Shown piece after piece: positions 45,097-54,341 of a stretch of 64,000 nucleotides of DNA. The translations under genes were made by a program, and so were the position numbers. The stretch's first letter is position 1; each line of letters opens with the position of its first letter. The notes below the pieces were generated by a model, which was not told where the DNA came from, made no database searches, and worked only from the letters and a program-made list of their open reading frames with translations. The stretch is from Bacteroidales bacterium (lineage in GTDB: Bacteria > Bacteroidota > Bacteroidia > Bacteroidales > UBA932), in contig JAFVWT010000008.1 of assembly GCA_017501525.1 (NCBI GenBank), forward strand, positions 45,914-109,913. The letters are read 5' to 3'.

Positions 45097-46274
45097 TATG
45101 AGTTATATGTATATGTACCAAATTCTCCTGACACCACAACTTCCTTATGATCGCAAGCCTCTACACGACCCACTACCTTAGCTTCAATTCCAAATGACTC
45201 GGCTATAGAAATCATTTCCTGAGCAGAAGCAGCGTCGGTATAAATTTCCATTCTGTGACCCATATTGAAAACCTTATACATTTCAGCCCATCCTGTACCT
45301 GACTCCTCTTTAATTGCTCTGAAGAGAGGTGGAACAGGGAACAGATTATCCTTTATAACTCTAAGATTATCAATAAAGTGCAACACTTTAGTCTGAGCAC
45401 CTCCTGAACAATGCACCATTCCATGCACTGCACTTCTATGATTTGAAAGGATGGCTTTTATCACGGGAGCATATGTTCTAGTTGGAGACAACAACAACTT
45501 TCCATATGTAAGGCCTGTTTCAGGCTCTATATCAGTAAGTTTCTTTGAGCCTGTATATACTACATCTGAAGGAATTCCCGGGTCAAAACTCTCGGGATAT
45601 TTTTCTGCCACCCCATTTTCAAAAAGGTCATGACGTGCTGAAGTGAGTCCGTTACTGCCGGTACCTCCATTGTATTCATCTTCATAATTGGCTTTTCCGT
45701 ATGAAACAAGCCCTACAATAACATCCCCTGCCTGAATATTTGCATTGTCAATCACATCGGAACGCTTCATCCTCGCACAGACAGTGCTGTCCACGATAAT
45801 TGTCCTCACCAGATCTCCCACATCTGCAGTCTCTCCACCGGTTAGAACCATCCTCACCCCATAACTTTTCATTTTTTCAATAAACTCCTCAGTTCCTCCG
45901 ATAACTGCCGAAATAACCTCTCCGGGGATAAGATTTTTATTTCTTCCTATAGTGGAAGACAAGAGTATATCATCTGTAAGTCCGACACAAAGAAGGTCAT
46001 CGGTATTCATCACAATGGCATCTTGAGCAATACCCTTCCAGACACTCATATCTGAAGTCTCCTTCCAATATATGTATGCGAGCGAAGACTTTGTTCCTGC
46101 TCCATCAGCATGCATAACTACACAATACTCCGGGTCACCTGCGATTATATCCGGAATTATTTTACAGAACGCCTTAGGATACAATCCCTTGTCTATATTT
46201 TTGATGGCACGGTGCACATCTTCCTTAGAAGATGATACCCCCCTGCGCATATATCTTACATTATCTTCACTCAT
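45096..46274 (-). CDS. purM: Phosphoribosylformylglycinamidine cyclo-ligase (AIR synthase)
   Basis: A 392-residue ATP-dependent PurM-fold enzyme of de novo purine synthesis (FGAM to AIR). It has HADGAGTKSSLAYIYWKET, AQDAIVMNTDDLLCVG, LTGGETADVGDLVRTI and the C-terminal domain with GMVHCSGGAQTKVLHF and YKVFNMGHRMEIY. This is the longer Bacteroidota form. It is divergent from the aminotransferase gene and starts the two-gene unit with the unknown lipoprotein. Confidence 0.94.
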   Translation of the reverse strand: MSEDNVRYMRRGVSSSKEDVHRAIKNIDKGLYPKAFCKIIPDIIAGDPEYCVVMHADGAGTKSSLAYIYWKETSDMSVWKGIAQDAIVMNTDDLLCVGLTDDILLSSTIGRNKNLIPGEVISAVIGGTEEFIEKMKSYGVRMVLTGGETADVGDLVRTIIVDSTVCARMKRSDVIDNANIQAGDVIVGLVSYGKANYEDEYNGGTGSNGLTSARHDLFENGVAEKYPESFDPGIPSDVVYTGSKKLTDIEPETGLTYGKLLLSPTRTYAPVIKAILSNHRSAVHGMVHCSGGAQTKVLHFIDNLRVIKDNLFPVPPLFRAIKEESGTGWAEMYKVFNMGHRMEIYTDAASAQEMISIAESFGIEAKVVGRVEACDHKEVVVSGEFGTYTYNS

Positions 46275-46312
46275 ATTTTCAATTATTTGAGGTTGGTTAT
46301 AAAAACAAAATA

Positions 46313-46320
46313 CAAATTTA
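46313..46320 (-). promoter_or_regulatory. Predicted purM promoter -7 box
   Basis: Minus-strand TAAATTTG, 39 bases upstream of the purM ATG, facing away from the aminotransferase box at 46343-46350. Confidence 0.45.
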
Positions 46321-46342
46321 GCATTTTTTATCTAGAAAGTTA

Positions 46343-46350
46343 TAACTTTG
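46343..46350 (+). promoter_or_regulatory. Predicted aminotransferase promoter -7 box
   Basis: TAACTTTG, a TAnnTTTG match, 46 bases before ATG 46396. It argues against the in-frame non-ATG start at 46348. Confidence 0.5.
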
Positions 46351-46395
46351 TTGATTGAAAAAACAAATCAATACACTTATTATTATACAATAAAT

Positions 46396-47595
46396 ATGTT
46401 AACACTATCCAAAATAGCGCAGACATTACCTGCGTCTCCCATCAGAAAACTTGTTCCTTTCGCTGAACAAGCAAAAAAAAGAGGAGTAAAAGTATATCAC
46501 CTCAACATTGGACAACCAGACATAGAATCCCCTGAAGTGGCACTTAAAGCTGTTAAGGACAACACCTTGAATCTTGTTGAGTATCCCAATTCTGCCGGAA
46601 ATGAATCTTACAGAAAAGGACTTGCAAAATACTATCAGAATATCGGCATTGATGTAGATGTTGCAGATATTAACATCACCACAGGTGGTAGTGAAGCATT
46701 GCAAATAGCCCTTACAGTCACATGTAATCCTGATGACGAGGTTATAGTAATGGAACCCTTCTACACAAACTACAACGCATTCGCACTTATCAGCAATGTA
46801 AAATTTGTCCCTATTTCGACCTCTATAGACAATGGTTTTGCAATCCCTTCAGTAGAGGAGTTTGAAAAACTCATCACCCCTAAGACCAAAGGTATCATCA
46901 TCTGCAACCCCTGCAACCCTACAGGTGTCCTTTATTCAAAAGATGAGATCGAAAAACTTGGTGAAATTGCCCGCAAACACAACCTCTTCATCTATTCGGA
47001 TGAAGTTTACAGAGAATTCTGCTATACAGAAGAGCCTCACTACTCATGCATGCACATCAAAGGTCTTGAGCAGAATGTAATCCTTATTGACTCCGTATCA
47101 AAAAGATACTCACTTTGCGGTGTTAGAATCGGAGCTATAGTCTCTAAAAACAAAGAGGTTATGAATGCCGTACTACGTTATGCACAAGCACGTTTGTGTT
47201 CTCCTGCATACGGACAAATTGCCGCAGAGGCTGCACTTCAAGCACCCGAATCATATTTCAAATATGTGAAAGATGAATACATCAGCAGACGCGACTACCT
47301 TGTAAAAGAACTTCAGGCCATCCCCGGAGTCCTCTGCCCCACCCCTATGGGAGCTTTTTATGCAGCAGTTCGTCTTCCTATTGACGACAGTGAAAAATTC
47401 GCACAATGGCTACTTGAAGAATTCTCATTTGAGAATCAAACAGTTATGGTTGCGCCTATGGCCGGTTTCTATGCTACTCCCGGCAAGGGAAAAGACGAAG
47501 TCCGTATTGCTTACGTACTTAAAATCGAAGATCTCAAGGGTGCTATCAACTGCCTGAAAGAGGCATTGAAAGTATATCCTGGAAGAACTATCTAA
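46396..47595 (+). CDS. PLP-dependent class I/II aminotransferase (aspartate aminotransferase-like)
   Basis: A 399-residue fold-type I aminotransferase. From ATG 46396 it starts MLTLSKIAQTLPASPIRKL. It has LNIGQPDIESP, ITTGGSEAL, the NPCNPTGVLYS block with the cofactor-binding Asn, YSDEVYREF with the PLP Asp and Tyr, and the Schiff-base lysine K246 in DSVSKRYSLCGVRIG. The final arginine region is DEVRIAYVL. Substrates are likely an amino acid and 2-oxoglutarate; the exact amino acid is unknown. Own promoter, divergent from purM. Confidence 0.9.
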   Translation: MLTLSKIAQTLPASPIRKLVPFAEQAKKRGVKVYHLNIGQPDIESPEVALKAVKDNTLNLVEYPNSAGNESYRKGLAKYYQNIGIDVDVADINITTGGSEALQIALTVTCNPDDEVIVMEPFYTNYNAFALISNVKFVPISTSIDNGFAIPSVEEFEKLITPKTKGIIICNPCNPTGVLYSKDEIEKLGEIARKHNLFIYSDEVYREFCYTEEPHYSCMHIKGLEQNVILIDSVSKRYSLCGVRIGAIVSKNKEVMNAVLRYAQARLCSPAYGQIAAEAALQAPESYFKYVKDEYISRRDYLVKELQAIPGVLCPTPMGAFYAAVRLPIDDSEKFAQWLLEEFSFENQTVMVAPMAGFYATPGKGKDEVRIAYVLKIEDLKGAINCLKEALKVYPGRTI

Positions 47596-47619
47596 CCAAG
47601 TATCTACAGATTATCCCGA

Positions 47620-48588
47620 TTACAGGACTTCCAGCAACAGTGAAACTCTATACATAACTGCCATCACGCACAATAGAGTGAACGCCAAGCGGGCCTCTCC
47701 CTTTCGTCCATTTTTAAAATAATCAAAAATGGAAAAAGTAAAGGAGACAAACAGAGGGATAGCCAACATAAAATTATTAGGATTGAAATAAAATCCAATC
47801 AATACTAATGATGCGACAGACAGGGCTAAAGAGAAGTTGATAGAGACTCTCTGAGCCCTGTTTCTTTGTGCATACAAAGATCTGAAATAGAGCATTGCAC
47901 GAAGAATTATCAATAATAGTGCAGAATAATAAACCACCCCGGAGATAGTCAATGAGGAGATTGATGGAGAGACATTTGAAAGTGAAGCACAATACATCTC
48001 TACAATTTCTCCTGCAGAAGGTCCCTCAAACAAGAATGAGATAGAGAGAAGGTAGACCCAGGGGAGTATGAGGGCTCCCGCTATTGTATAGAAAATCCTC
48101 AGACCATTATATTCTCTTCTACCAAAACCGAAAAAGACAAATAACAACAGATATAGGAGCAGTTCAGGGACCAATACTGATGCTGTTGAAACACACAGGA
48201 TCGCCTGAAAAAGATGGGAATATTTAAGTTTCTCATACACTACAAACTTAAACATATACATTATTGCCCAGATCACCAGCATCGCCGCGATATGATATTG
48301 GGAGAAAATCAATGAACCTGGAATTACTAAAATCATAATCAGGTAAGTCCCATAGAGCAAAATCGAACGTGGAGAATATGAGAAACACCTCAAATTGACA
48401 TAGCTCAACAAAAATGAAATGAATGCAAACGCCAATATAGAAACTACCGAAGATAGAGCGACATTATCACCCAACCTCTGGAACAGGGTTTGGGAGGAAT
48501 CCCAACCTAAAAGAAAAGAGGTTGACAATAAAAATAATACGGTAGCAACTATTGAAACTACCGTATATATAGAACTTTCCCGCTTCAT
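47620..48588 (-). CDS. Polytopic membrane protein, DUF6427-like
   Basis: A 322-residue inner-membrane protein with about nine to ten hydrophobic segments (VVSIVATVLFLLSTSFLLGW, LLYGTYLIMILVIPGSLIF, LLLYLLLFVFFGFGRR, and others). It resembles the DUF6427 family, which sits beside purD in many Bacteroidota and has no known function. The RExNGLRIF loop after the FFGFGRR helix fits family membership. It is 13 bases downstream of purD. Confidence 0.75.
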   Translation of the reverse strand: MKRESSIYTVVSIVATVLFLLSTSFLLGWDSSQTLFQRLGDNVALSSVVSILAFAFISFLLSYVNLRCFSYSPRSILLYGTYLIMILVIPGSLIFSQYHIAAMLVIWAIMYMFKFVVYEKLKYSHLFQAILCVSTASVLVPELLLYLLLFVFFGFGRREYNGLRIFYTIAGALILPWVYLLSISFLFEGPSAGEIVEMYCASLSNVSPSISSLTISGVVYYSALLLIILRAMLYFRSLYAQRNRAQRVSINFSLALSVASLVLIGFYFNPNNFMLAIPLFVSFTFSIFDYFKNGRKGEARLAFTLLCVMAVMYRVSLLLEVL

Positions 48589-48601
48589 ATACTCGACTAC
48601 T

Positions 48602-49894
48602 CTATTTATTATAGAAAATCATATCCAGACCAATATCACTCCGGTTGAATGAATCGGTAAACAATATCTTTCCAATATTCTCATAGATATGTTCGCGAGT
48701 GGATTGTAAATCATCCCCGAGAGCTGTAACTGCAAGAACTCTTCCGCCTGATGTAACCAACTCGCCATCAGATATTTTAGTACCCGAATTAAAAACAATT
48801 ATATCCGAATCCACATTTTGTAATCCGGTTATCTTATATCCCTTTGCATAACTTTCAGGATAACCTCCTGAAACCATAATAACGGTCATGGCACTCTGCG
48901 GATTTACTTGAAAGTTTTCCATGGACAAATCACCTTTTGCAGCTGCAGCCAGATGGGCAAGAAAGTCACTTCCAATTCTGGGCATCACAACTTCTGTTTC
49001 AGGATCTCCCATCCTTACATTGTACTCTATGACATAAGGTTCCCCATCACAGTTCATCAGACCTATAAATATAAACCCTCTGTAATCGATACCCTCAGAA
49101 CGCAAACCTTCTATTGTAGGAACAATAATCCTATCCTTTACCTTTTGGACAAAAACTTCATCAGCAAAAGGAACCGGAGATACAGCCCCCATTCCTCCTG
49201 TATTGAGTCCCTGATCATTATCCCCTATTCTTTTATAGTCCTTTGCATGTGGCAACAACAAATAATCTTTTCCATCGGTGAGAACAAAGAAAGAGACCTC
49301 CACTCCACTTAAGAACTCCTCAATAACCACCTTGTTTCCGGCATCTCCGAACTTGCCTGAGAACATTTGTGAAAGTTCTTTTTCAGCCTCTTCCATATCA
49401 GAAAGTATCAGGACTCCCTTTCCTGCAGCAAGTCCATCTGCCTTAAGCACATACGGAGGTTTTAAAGTTTTAAGGAACGAAACAGCATCTTCCATTTCTG
49501 ATGCCGAAAAACTTCTGTACGCTGCAGTCGGGATATTATATTTTGTCATAAATGCCTTTGCGTAATCCTTACTTCCTTCAAGTGCCGCACCAGCCTTATC
49601 AGGCCCCACGAAAAGCAATTCCGAAAGCGACTCATCTTCAAAAAGATAATTTCTCAAGCCATTTACAAGTGGGTCTTCGGGTCCTACAACCACCAGATCA
49701 ATTCCCTTCTCCTTGATTATCTCTTTGATTTTCCCAAAATCATTCATCCCAGAATCAATACATTGGGCATACTCTGCAATACCCGGATTGCCGGGCAAAG
49801 CATAAAATCGAGACAAATTGGGACTTTGGGCAATTTTATACGCTAACGCATGTTCTCTTCCTCCAGAACCGATCAATAAGACATTGTATGACAT
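48602..49894 (-). CDS. purD: Phosphoribosylamine--glycine ligase
   Basis: A 430-residue ATP-grasp enzyme making glycinamide ribonucleotide in purine synthesis. It opens MSYNVLLIGSGGREHALAYK, and has VVGPEDPLVNGL, YVLKADGLAAGKGV, TGGMGAVSPVP and EYNVRMGDPETEVVMPRI, all family blocks. TTG at 49903 is also in frame, but ATG 49894 is the clear start. With purM nearby, de novo purine genes are dispersed in this region rather than in one operon. Confidence 0.96.
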   Translation of the reverse strand: MSYNVLLIGSGGREHALAYKIAQSPNLSRFYALPGNPGIAEYAQCIDSGMNDFGKIKEIIKEKGIDLVVVGPEDPLVNGLRNYLFEDESLSELLFVGPDKAGAALEGSKDYAKAFMTKYNIPTAAYRSFSASEMEDAVSFLKTLKPPYVLKADGLAAGKGVLILSDMEEAEKELSQMFSGKFGDAGNKVVIEEFLSGVEVSFFVLTDGKDYLLLPHAKDYKRIGDNDQGLNTGGMGAVSPVPFADEVFVQKVKDRIIVPTIEGLRSEGIDYRGFIFIGLMNCDGEPYVIEYNVRMGDPETEVVMPRIGSDFLAHLAAAAKGDLSMENFQVNPQSAMTVIMVSGGYPESYAKGYKITGLQNVDSDIIVFNSGTKISDGELVTSGGRVLAVTALGDDLQSTREHIYENIGKILFTDSFNRSDIGLDMIFYNK

Positions 49895-49905
49895 AATTCT
49901 CAAAT

Positions 49906-50517
49906 TTATAATATTATTGCTTTACATTTCAAATTCAATTCCTTAAGCGCTTCCAGCGTTCTTGGAAGAGCATACCATAAATTCTTTGCAGCCTTCTTTG
50001 AATCATGGAAAACCACAATAGCTCCGGGATGCAAATGGGGAACCACATTTTTAAGACATTTCTTTCTCGAAAGTTTTCTATTGTAGTCTCTGCTCAGAAT
50101 ATTCCACATCACAAGCTGGTATCTCCTACTGAGAAGATTAGCCTGGGAGATTGTAATTTTTGCATAAGGGGGACGGTACAGTTTGGAATCAATAAGAGCA
50201 TTCGCAACCTCAACATCCTGGATATAATCGTGTAGAGGTATCCTCCATCCTGCTATATGACTATATGTGTGATTACCGACTGAATGTCCTCTACGAAGTA
50301 TCTCCTTAAAAAGTTCGGGGTATAATTCCACATTCTTTCCGATACAGAAAAATGTAGCCTTAGCCTGATACTTATCCAAAACATCCAACACCCAGGGAGT
50401 CACTTCCGGACAAGGACCATCATCAAAAGTAAGAAACACCCCATCCTCCTCCTGAGAAAAGCTCCAGATAGTAGTGGGATATATTTTTTTCAATATTGAA
50501 GGTGGTCTAAAATACAT
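49906..50517 (-). CDS. Polysaccharide deacetylase (NodB-like, CE4) family protein
   Basis: A 203-residue CE4 domain protein. From ATG 50517 it begins MYFRPPSILKKIYPTTIW. The NodB motifs are VFLTFDDGPCPEVTP (catalytic and metal Asp), VGNHTYSH (metal His pair) and VVFHDS. In motif 3, RPPYAK, Ala replaces the common Gly, so activity is plausible but not certain. No signal peptide is evident, yet it probably acts on envelope glycans or peptidoglycan. It starts the minus-strand unit with purD and DUF6427-like, 12 bases before purD. Confidence 0.88.
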   Translation of the reverse strand: MYFRPPSILKKIYPTTIWSFSQEEDGVFLTFDDGPCPEVTPWVLDVLDKYQAKATFFCIGKNVELYPELFKEILRRGHSVGNHTYSHIAGWRIPLHDYIQDVEVANALIDSKLYRPPYAKITISQANLLSRRYQLVMWNILSRDYNRKLSRKKCLKNVVPHLHPGAIVVFHDSKKAAKNLWYALPRTLEALKELNLKCKAIIL

Positions 50518-50585
50518 GTTGCAGTCATTCTCATTAAAAACCTGTCGCAAATATATAGAAATTTATTAACTTCGCAGATTAAGGA

Positions 50586-50636
50586 GAGTTCTATAAAAGA
50601 CTTTGCTGAGATTTATGGAATTTTTCTTGAGCAAAG
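50586..50636. other. Structured divergent spacer with TTCTATAAA hairpin
   Basis: GTTCTATAAA and TTTATGGAAT pair with a G-T wobble around 'agactttgctgaga', and CTTTGCT pairs with AGCAAAG. This divergent region separates the deacetylase and DUF4296 genes. It shares TTTATGGAATTTT and CTTG-GCAAA blocks with 52937-52968. Confidence 0.45.
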
Positions 50637-50676
50637 ATTTCAGGAACAAACACAAAACAGACTCCTACAATCTTCT

Positions 50677-51663
50677 ATGAGAAAGAAGCTAATTTTTACA
50701 GTAATATTGTCAACACTACTCTTTTTCCAATCTTGCGAAAAAAGAGGTATTATACCTAAAGATGTGATGTCCCAAATATACTATGATATGTATATGAATG
50801 ACCAGGCAGTCAAATCCCGATACATCTTTAGACGAATGAGCGATACACTCCATATATATGCTCCCGTTTTTGAGAAATATGGATATACAGAAGAGGACTA
50901 TCGCCGCTCAATGGAATATTATCTTATGGAGCCCGAAAAGCTTGAAAAAATATTTAAGAAAACTCTTTCTAACCTTGAGAAAAGAAAAAGTATCCTTGAT
51001 GCCATGATTGCCGCTGAGGAGAAAAGAACCCTGAAGTGGGATTTTATTGACTCTCTTGAATACTTCACAGCCGACACTATCCAAAGCAGCGGATACTATA
51101 GAGCCCTCAGAATGTTATTCTTCAAGCCCGACAGCATTGTACCGAATTCTCCTGTACCCGATTCAGGGTTTATGGATAGACCGACAAATATATACACAAT
51201 CTTCAATGACTCGATTCTCAACTCAGACAAACACTTCAGATTCCACACCACTTTAGGAATATTCCCTGCATTGCCAAAAGCAGACACCTTGCAACTATCT
51301 GATTCATTATCATCTTCAGTTGATTCTATTAAAGTCGAGAAAATAGAATCCGACAAGAAGGAAAGAGTTGTAGAAAGGCCCCAAAAAGAGTCCCAAAGAA
51401 AGTTTATAGAAGAACCTGTATTGGATAAAAAGGTAAAGACAACTATCAACCCAAAAGAGAGCAAATCTGAAGAGAAATCGTCATTACCCATATTGAAACC
51501 ACGAAACCCGAAAAATTCAGAACAAAATAAAAGAGTGCCCAATGATACAACTGTGACCAAAAGAAAAGCCAGGAGTAACCCCAAAAGCACTTTTACCACC
51601 AAAAACAAGTCCGACTCCACTGCCATTCCAAAACCGTTAAGGAATAGGAACAAGAAAAATTAA
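50677..51663 (+). CDS. DUF4296 lipoprotein with low-complexity C-terminus
   Basis: A 328-residue exported protein. MRKKLIFTVILSTLLFFQSC gives C20. Residues ~25-110 match DUF4296 (IIPKDVMSQIYYDMYMNDQAV, then FEKYGYTEEDYRRSMEYYL), a Bacteroidota family of unknown function. From about residue 195 on the protein is rich in Ser, Lys, Pro and Glu and probably disordered, ending in RNRNKKN. Downstream partner genes are an amidohydrolase and the radical SAM set, with 59 bases to the next start. Confidence 0.82.
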   Translation: MRKKLIFTVILSTLLFFQSCEKRGIIPKDVMSQIYYDMYMNDQAVKSRYIFRRMSDTLHIYAPVFEKYGYTEEDYRRSMEYYLMEPEKLEKIFKKTLSNLEKRKSILDAMIAAEEKRTLKWDFIDSLEYFTADTIQSSGYYRALRMLFFKPDSIVPNSPVPDSGFMDRPTNIYTIFNDSILNSDKHFRFHTTLGIFPALPKADTLQLSDSLSSSVDSIKVEKIESDKKERVVERPQKESQRKFIEEPVLDKKVKTTINPKESKSEEKSSLPILKPRNPKNSEQNKRVPNDTTVTKRKARSNPKSTFTTKNKSDSTAIPKPLRNRNKKN

Positions 51664-51722
51664 GAGAGGACCATCAATACCATCATGGTATTATACCCAT
51701 AAAATAACAGCTAATTAGATAA

Positions 51723-52910
51723 ATGAGAAGAGTAGCCGCAAATTATATTTTTCCAATAGATTCAGCACCCATCAGAAACGGGTATATTGAATTGGACGAG
51801 CAGGGAACCATTTTAAAGATTGGAGAATTGACCTCTGAAATGAGTTCGACAGAATACTACAATGGTATATTGTGTCCCGGATTTATAAATTCACATTGCC
51901 ATATAGAATTGTCCAGCCTACAAGGCAAATTTGAGAAAGGGACAGGGATGTCGGGATTCATCAATCAGATTAATGCTTTGCGAGAGAGTGCGCCTAAAGA
52001 AGTAAGAATAGAGTGCATTGCCCAACAATTTGAAAAGCTCTATAACGAAGGGGTCAGCGCAATGGCTGATATATCAAACTGCGATGAAAGTTTTCAAATA
52101 AAAAAAGAGAGTCCGATCTACACAAGAACATTTATTGAAGTCTTCGGAACCGAGCCGGATGATGTTGAAAATGTTATTACAGATGCCAAAAGATTACTGG
52201 ATAAAGCGGAAGAAATAGGGCTTGATGCCTCTATCACACCCCATTCTCCTTACACAATGAGTCCGGAGCTCCTTACCGCTGCATCTGCTCAAGGGCTTTC
52301 CAAAGGGTATATCTCATATCACAACCAGGAATCCCAAGAGGAAGAAGATATGATTTGCCGACATAGCGGAGCACTATACGAAAACTACATCCAGCGAGGA
52401 CTAAGTGTTCCACCTGCAACCGGAAAGCCGGCACTTCTGCATTTCATTGACAGAATTTCGAAAGTTCATTCTGCACCCTTTAATGAAAATATACTTCTCA
52501 TACACAATTGTGCAACCAATCAGGAGAGTATAGATGCAATAAAAAGTGTAGCAACGAATCTCTTCTGGGTCACCTGCCCCCTATCTAATATATTTATTCA
52601 TAACACATTGGCTCCTTTACAGCTATTCAGAAAAAATTCATTAAAAATATTAGTAGGAACAGATAGCCTCTCCTCAAACGACATCTTATCAATGGTTGAA
52701 GAGATAAAATGCATCCAAAATCATTTCCCTGAAATTCCCCTTGCCGAAATATTGCAATGGTGTACCCTCAATGGAGCTGAGGCACTTTCTATAGAAAATG
52801 TTCTTGGAAGTTTTACACCCGGCAAGCGTCCAGGGATAGTATTAATTGACAACATTGACTTTGAGAATATGAAACTGACCGATCAGAGTCATTCCAAACG
52901 GATTATATAA
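51723..52910 (+). CDS. Amidohydrolase family deaminase-like protein
   Basis: A 395-residue metal-dependent hydrolase of the ATZ/TRZ-cytosine deaminase-like superfamily. Metal and catalytic positions appear in GFINSHCHIELSSLQG (HxH), the His of SYHNQESQEEE with acidic residues, LLIHNCATN and LVGTDSLSSND. The C-terminal GSFTPGKRPGIVLIDN is the usual composite barrel edge. Homologues deaminate aminofutalosine, guanine or S-adenosylhomocysteine derivatives; substrate here is not identified. A futalosine menaquinone role is possible but no mqn genes are visible. Confidence 0.8.
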   Translation: MRRVAANYIFPIDSAPIRNGYIELDEQGTILKIGELTSEMSSTEYYNGILCPGFINSHCHIELSSLQGKFEKGTGMSGFINQINALRESAPKEVRIECIAQQFEKLYNEGVSAMADISNCDESFQIKKESPIYTRTFIEVFGTEPDDVENVITDAKRLLDKAEEIGLDASITPHSPYTMSPELLTAASAQGLSKGYISYHNQESQEEEDMICRHSGALYENYIQRGLSVPPATGKPALLHFIDRISKVHSAPFNENILLIHNCATNQESIDAIKSVATNLFWVTCPLSNIFIHNTLAPLQLFRKNSLKILVGTDSLSSNDILSMVEEIKCIQNHFPEIPLAEILQWCTLNGAEALSIENVLGSFTPGKRPGIVLIDNIDFENMKLTDQSHSKRII

Positions 52911-53056
52911 AGGTACTCCACGAACAGGAATACGAGGATTTATGGAATTTTCTTGCGCAAATTTATTTTTTGGAATTGAATATTGCGGAGCCACATAAAG
53001 GATAGGGAAAATTAACAATTCCATAAAACACGTACAAGTTTTAAAGAGTACCGATA
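52911..53056. other. Long imperfect palindrome between the amidohydrolase and radical SAM genes
   Basis: GGTACTC (about 52913) pairs with GAGTACC (about 53045), and ATTTATGGAATT (about 52939) with AATTCCATAAA (about 53013). The outer and inner arms suggest an RNA fold or inverted-repeat element about 145 bases long. No coding frame is supported inside it. Confidence 0.45.
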
Positions 53057-53112
53057 AATTCAATTATGTTTAATTTTAAAACGGGGATATATAGAAACTC
53101 CCATAAACTGAT

Positions 53113-53886
53113 ATGACAATACTTTTTCATCAAATAGTTTTCGGCCCTATAAAAAGTCGTAGATTAGGAAATTCCCTAGGTATAAATCTGATGCCACTCA
53201 ATGGAAAATTTTGCAGTTTTGATTGTATATACTGCGAATGTGGATGGAACAAAGATGGTAAAGACGATCAAAAACTACCCTCAAAAGAGGAAGTATTTGC
53301 CGAAATGGAGACCAGATTCAATGAATTGCAGAAAGAAGGTGTTCAAATAGACACCATCACATTTTCGGGAAACGGAGAACCAACAACCCACCCAGAATTT
53401 GCTGCAATCATTGACAAGACAATAGAACTCCGGGATAAAATATTCCCGCAAGCTGCCATTTCTGTACTTACAAATGCCTCAAGAATTGGGAACGACAAAG
53501 TCAGGGAAGCCCTAATGAAAGTGACCAATCCGATCCTGAAAATAGATAACGGTTTGGAAGAATATATCAGACTCATCGACAACCCTCAAGGAAACTACTC
53601 TTTGGCAGACACTTTACAAAATATCAAAAAATTCAATGGAAACTTCATTTTACAGACAATGTTCCTTAAAGGGAGTGTTGATGGCAAATACATTGACACT
53701 ACAGACCCTGAGATTGTTTCCCATTGGGTAAAGATAGCCTTAGACCTCAAACCTCGAGAGATAATGATGTACACATTAGATCGTCAGACACCGGCACAAG
53801 GACTTATCAAGGTAACAGTGGAAGAGATGGAGAAAATTGCACAACCGCTTATCAATGCCGGCATTAAAGTTCAAATCAGAGGCTGA
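53113..53886 (+). CDS. Radical SAM family protein
   Basis: A 257-residue radical SAM protein. The iron-sulfur motif is C34-x3-C38-x2-C41 (FCSFDCIYCECGW). The SAM-binding GGE-like motif is TFSGNGEPTTHPEF. It resembles the COG0731/TYW1-like and wyosine-type single-domain proteins of Bacteroidota, function unassigned. Its stop overlaps the dtd start by one base (TGATG), so it is translationally coupled to dtd and likely deoC. Confidence 0.88.
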   Translation: MTILFHQIVFGPIKSRRLGNSLGINLMPLNGKFCSFDCIYCECGWNKDGKDDQKLPSKEEVFAEMETRFNELQKEGVQIDTITFSGNGEPTTHPEFAAIIDKTIELRDKIFPQAAISVLTNASRIGNDKVREALMKVTNPILKIDNGLEEYIRLIDNPQGNYSLADTLQNIKKFNGNFILQTMFLKGSVDGKYIDTTDPEIVSHWVKIALDLKPREIMMYTLDRQTPAQGLIKVTVEEMEKIAQPLINAGIKVQIRG

Positions 53887-54338
53887 TGAGAGTCATCATA
53901 CAAAGAGTTTTGGATTCATCTGTTACAATTGAGGGCAAATTGCACACATCAATTGGGAAAGGGATGACTATTTTGGTCGGTATCGAAGATAGTGACACCG
54001 AGGAAGATATAGAATGGCTCTGCAAAAAAATTGTTATGATGAGAATCTTTGACGACGAGAACGGGATAATGAACCGTTCTATCCTTGAAGATGACGGAGA
54101 CATTTTAGTTGTGAGCCAATTCACATTATATGCCTCCACAAAAAAAGGGAACAGACCCTCATACATACGTGCTGCGAAGCCCGAAATTGCAGTTCCACTT
54201 TATGAAAAATTTATTAACAAATTGGAATTTTATTTGGGTAAAAGTCCTAAAAAAGGTATTTTTGGTGCCGATATGAAAGTGTCTATCCACAATAATGGAC
54301 CTGTAACTATAATTATGGACTCAAAAAACAGAGAATAA
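53886..54338 (+). CDS. dtd: D-aminoacyl-tRNA deacylase
   Basis: A 150-residue protein starting MRVIIQRVLDSSVTIEGK. The chirality-checking SQFTLYA motif and the Gly-Pro motif in NNGPVTI are both present, as required for removing D-amino acids and glycine from mischarged tRNA. It overlaps the radical SAM stop by one base and ends 3 bases before deoC, forming a tight three-gene unit. Confidence 0.96.
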   Translation: MRVIIQRVLDSSVTIEGKLHTSIGKGMTILVGIEDSDTEEDIEWLCKKIVMMRIFDDENGIMNRSILEDDGDILVVSQFTLYASTKKGNRPSYIRAAKPEIAVPLYEKFINKLEFYLGKSPKKGIFGADMKVSIHNNGPVTIIMDSKNRE

Positions 54339-54341
54339 TAT

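Noticed and set aside
51096-51653. Long antisense frame (185 residues) opposite the DUF4296 gene
   Set aside because: Shadow of the Lys/Ser-rich low-complexity tail of the real gene; hydrophobic by complementarity, no promoter or signal.
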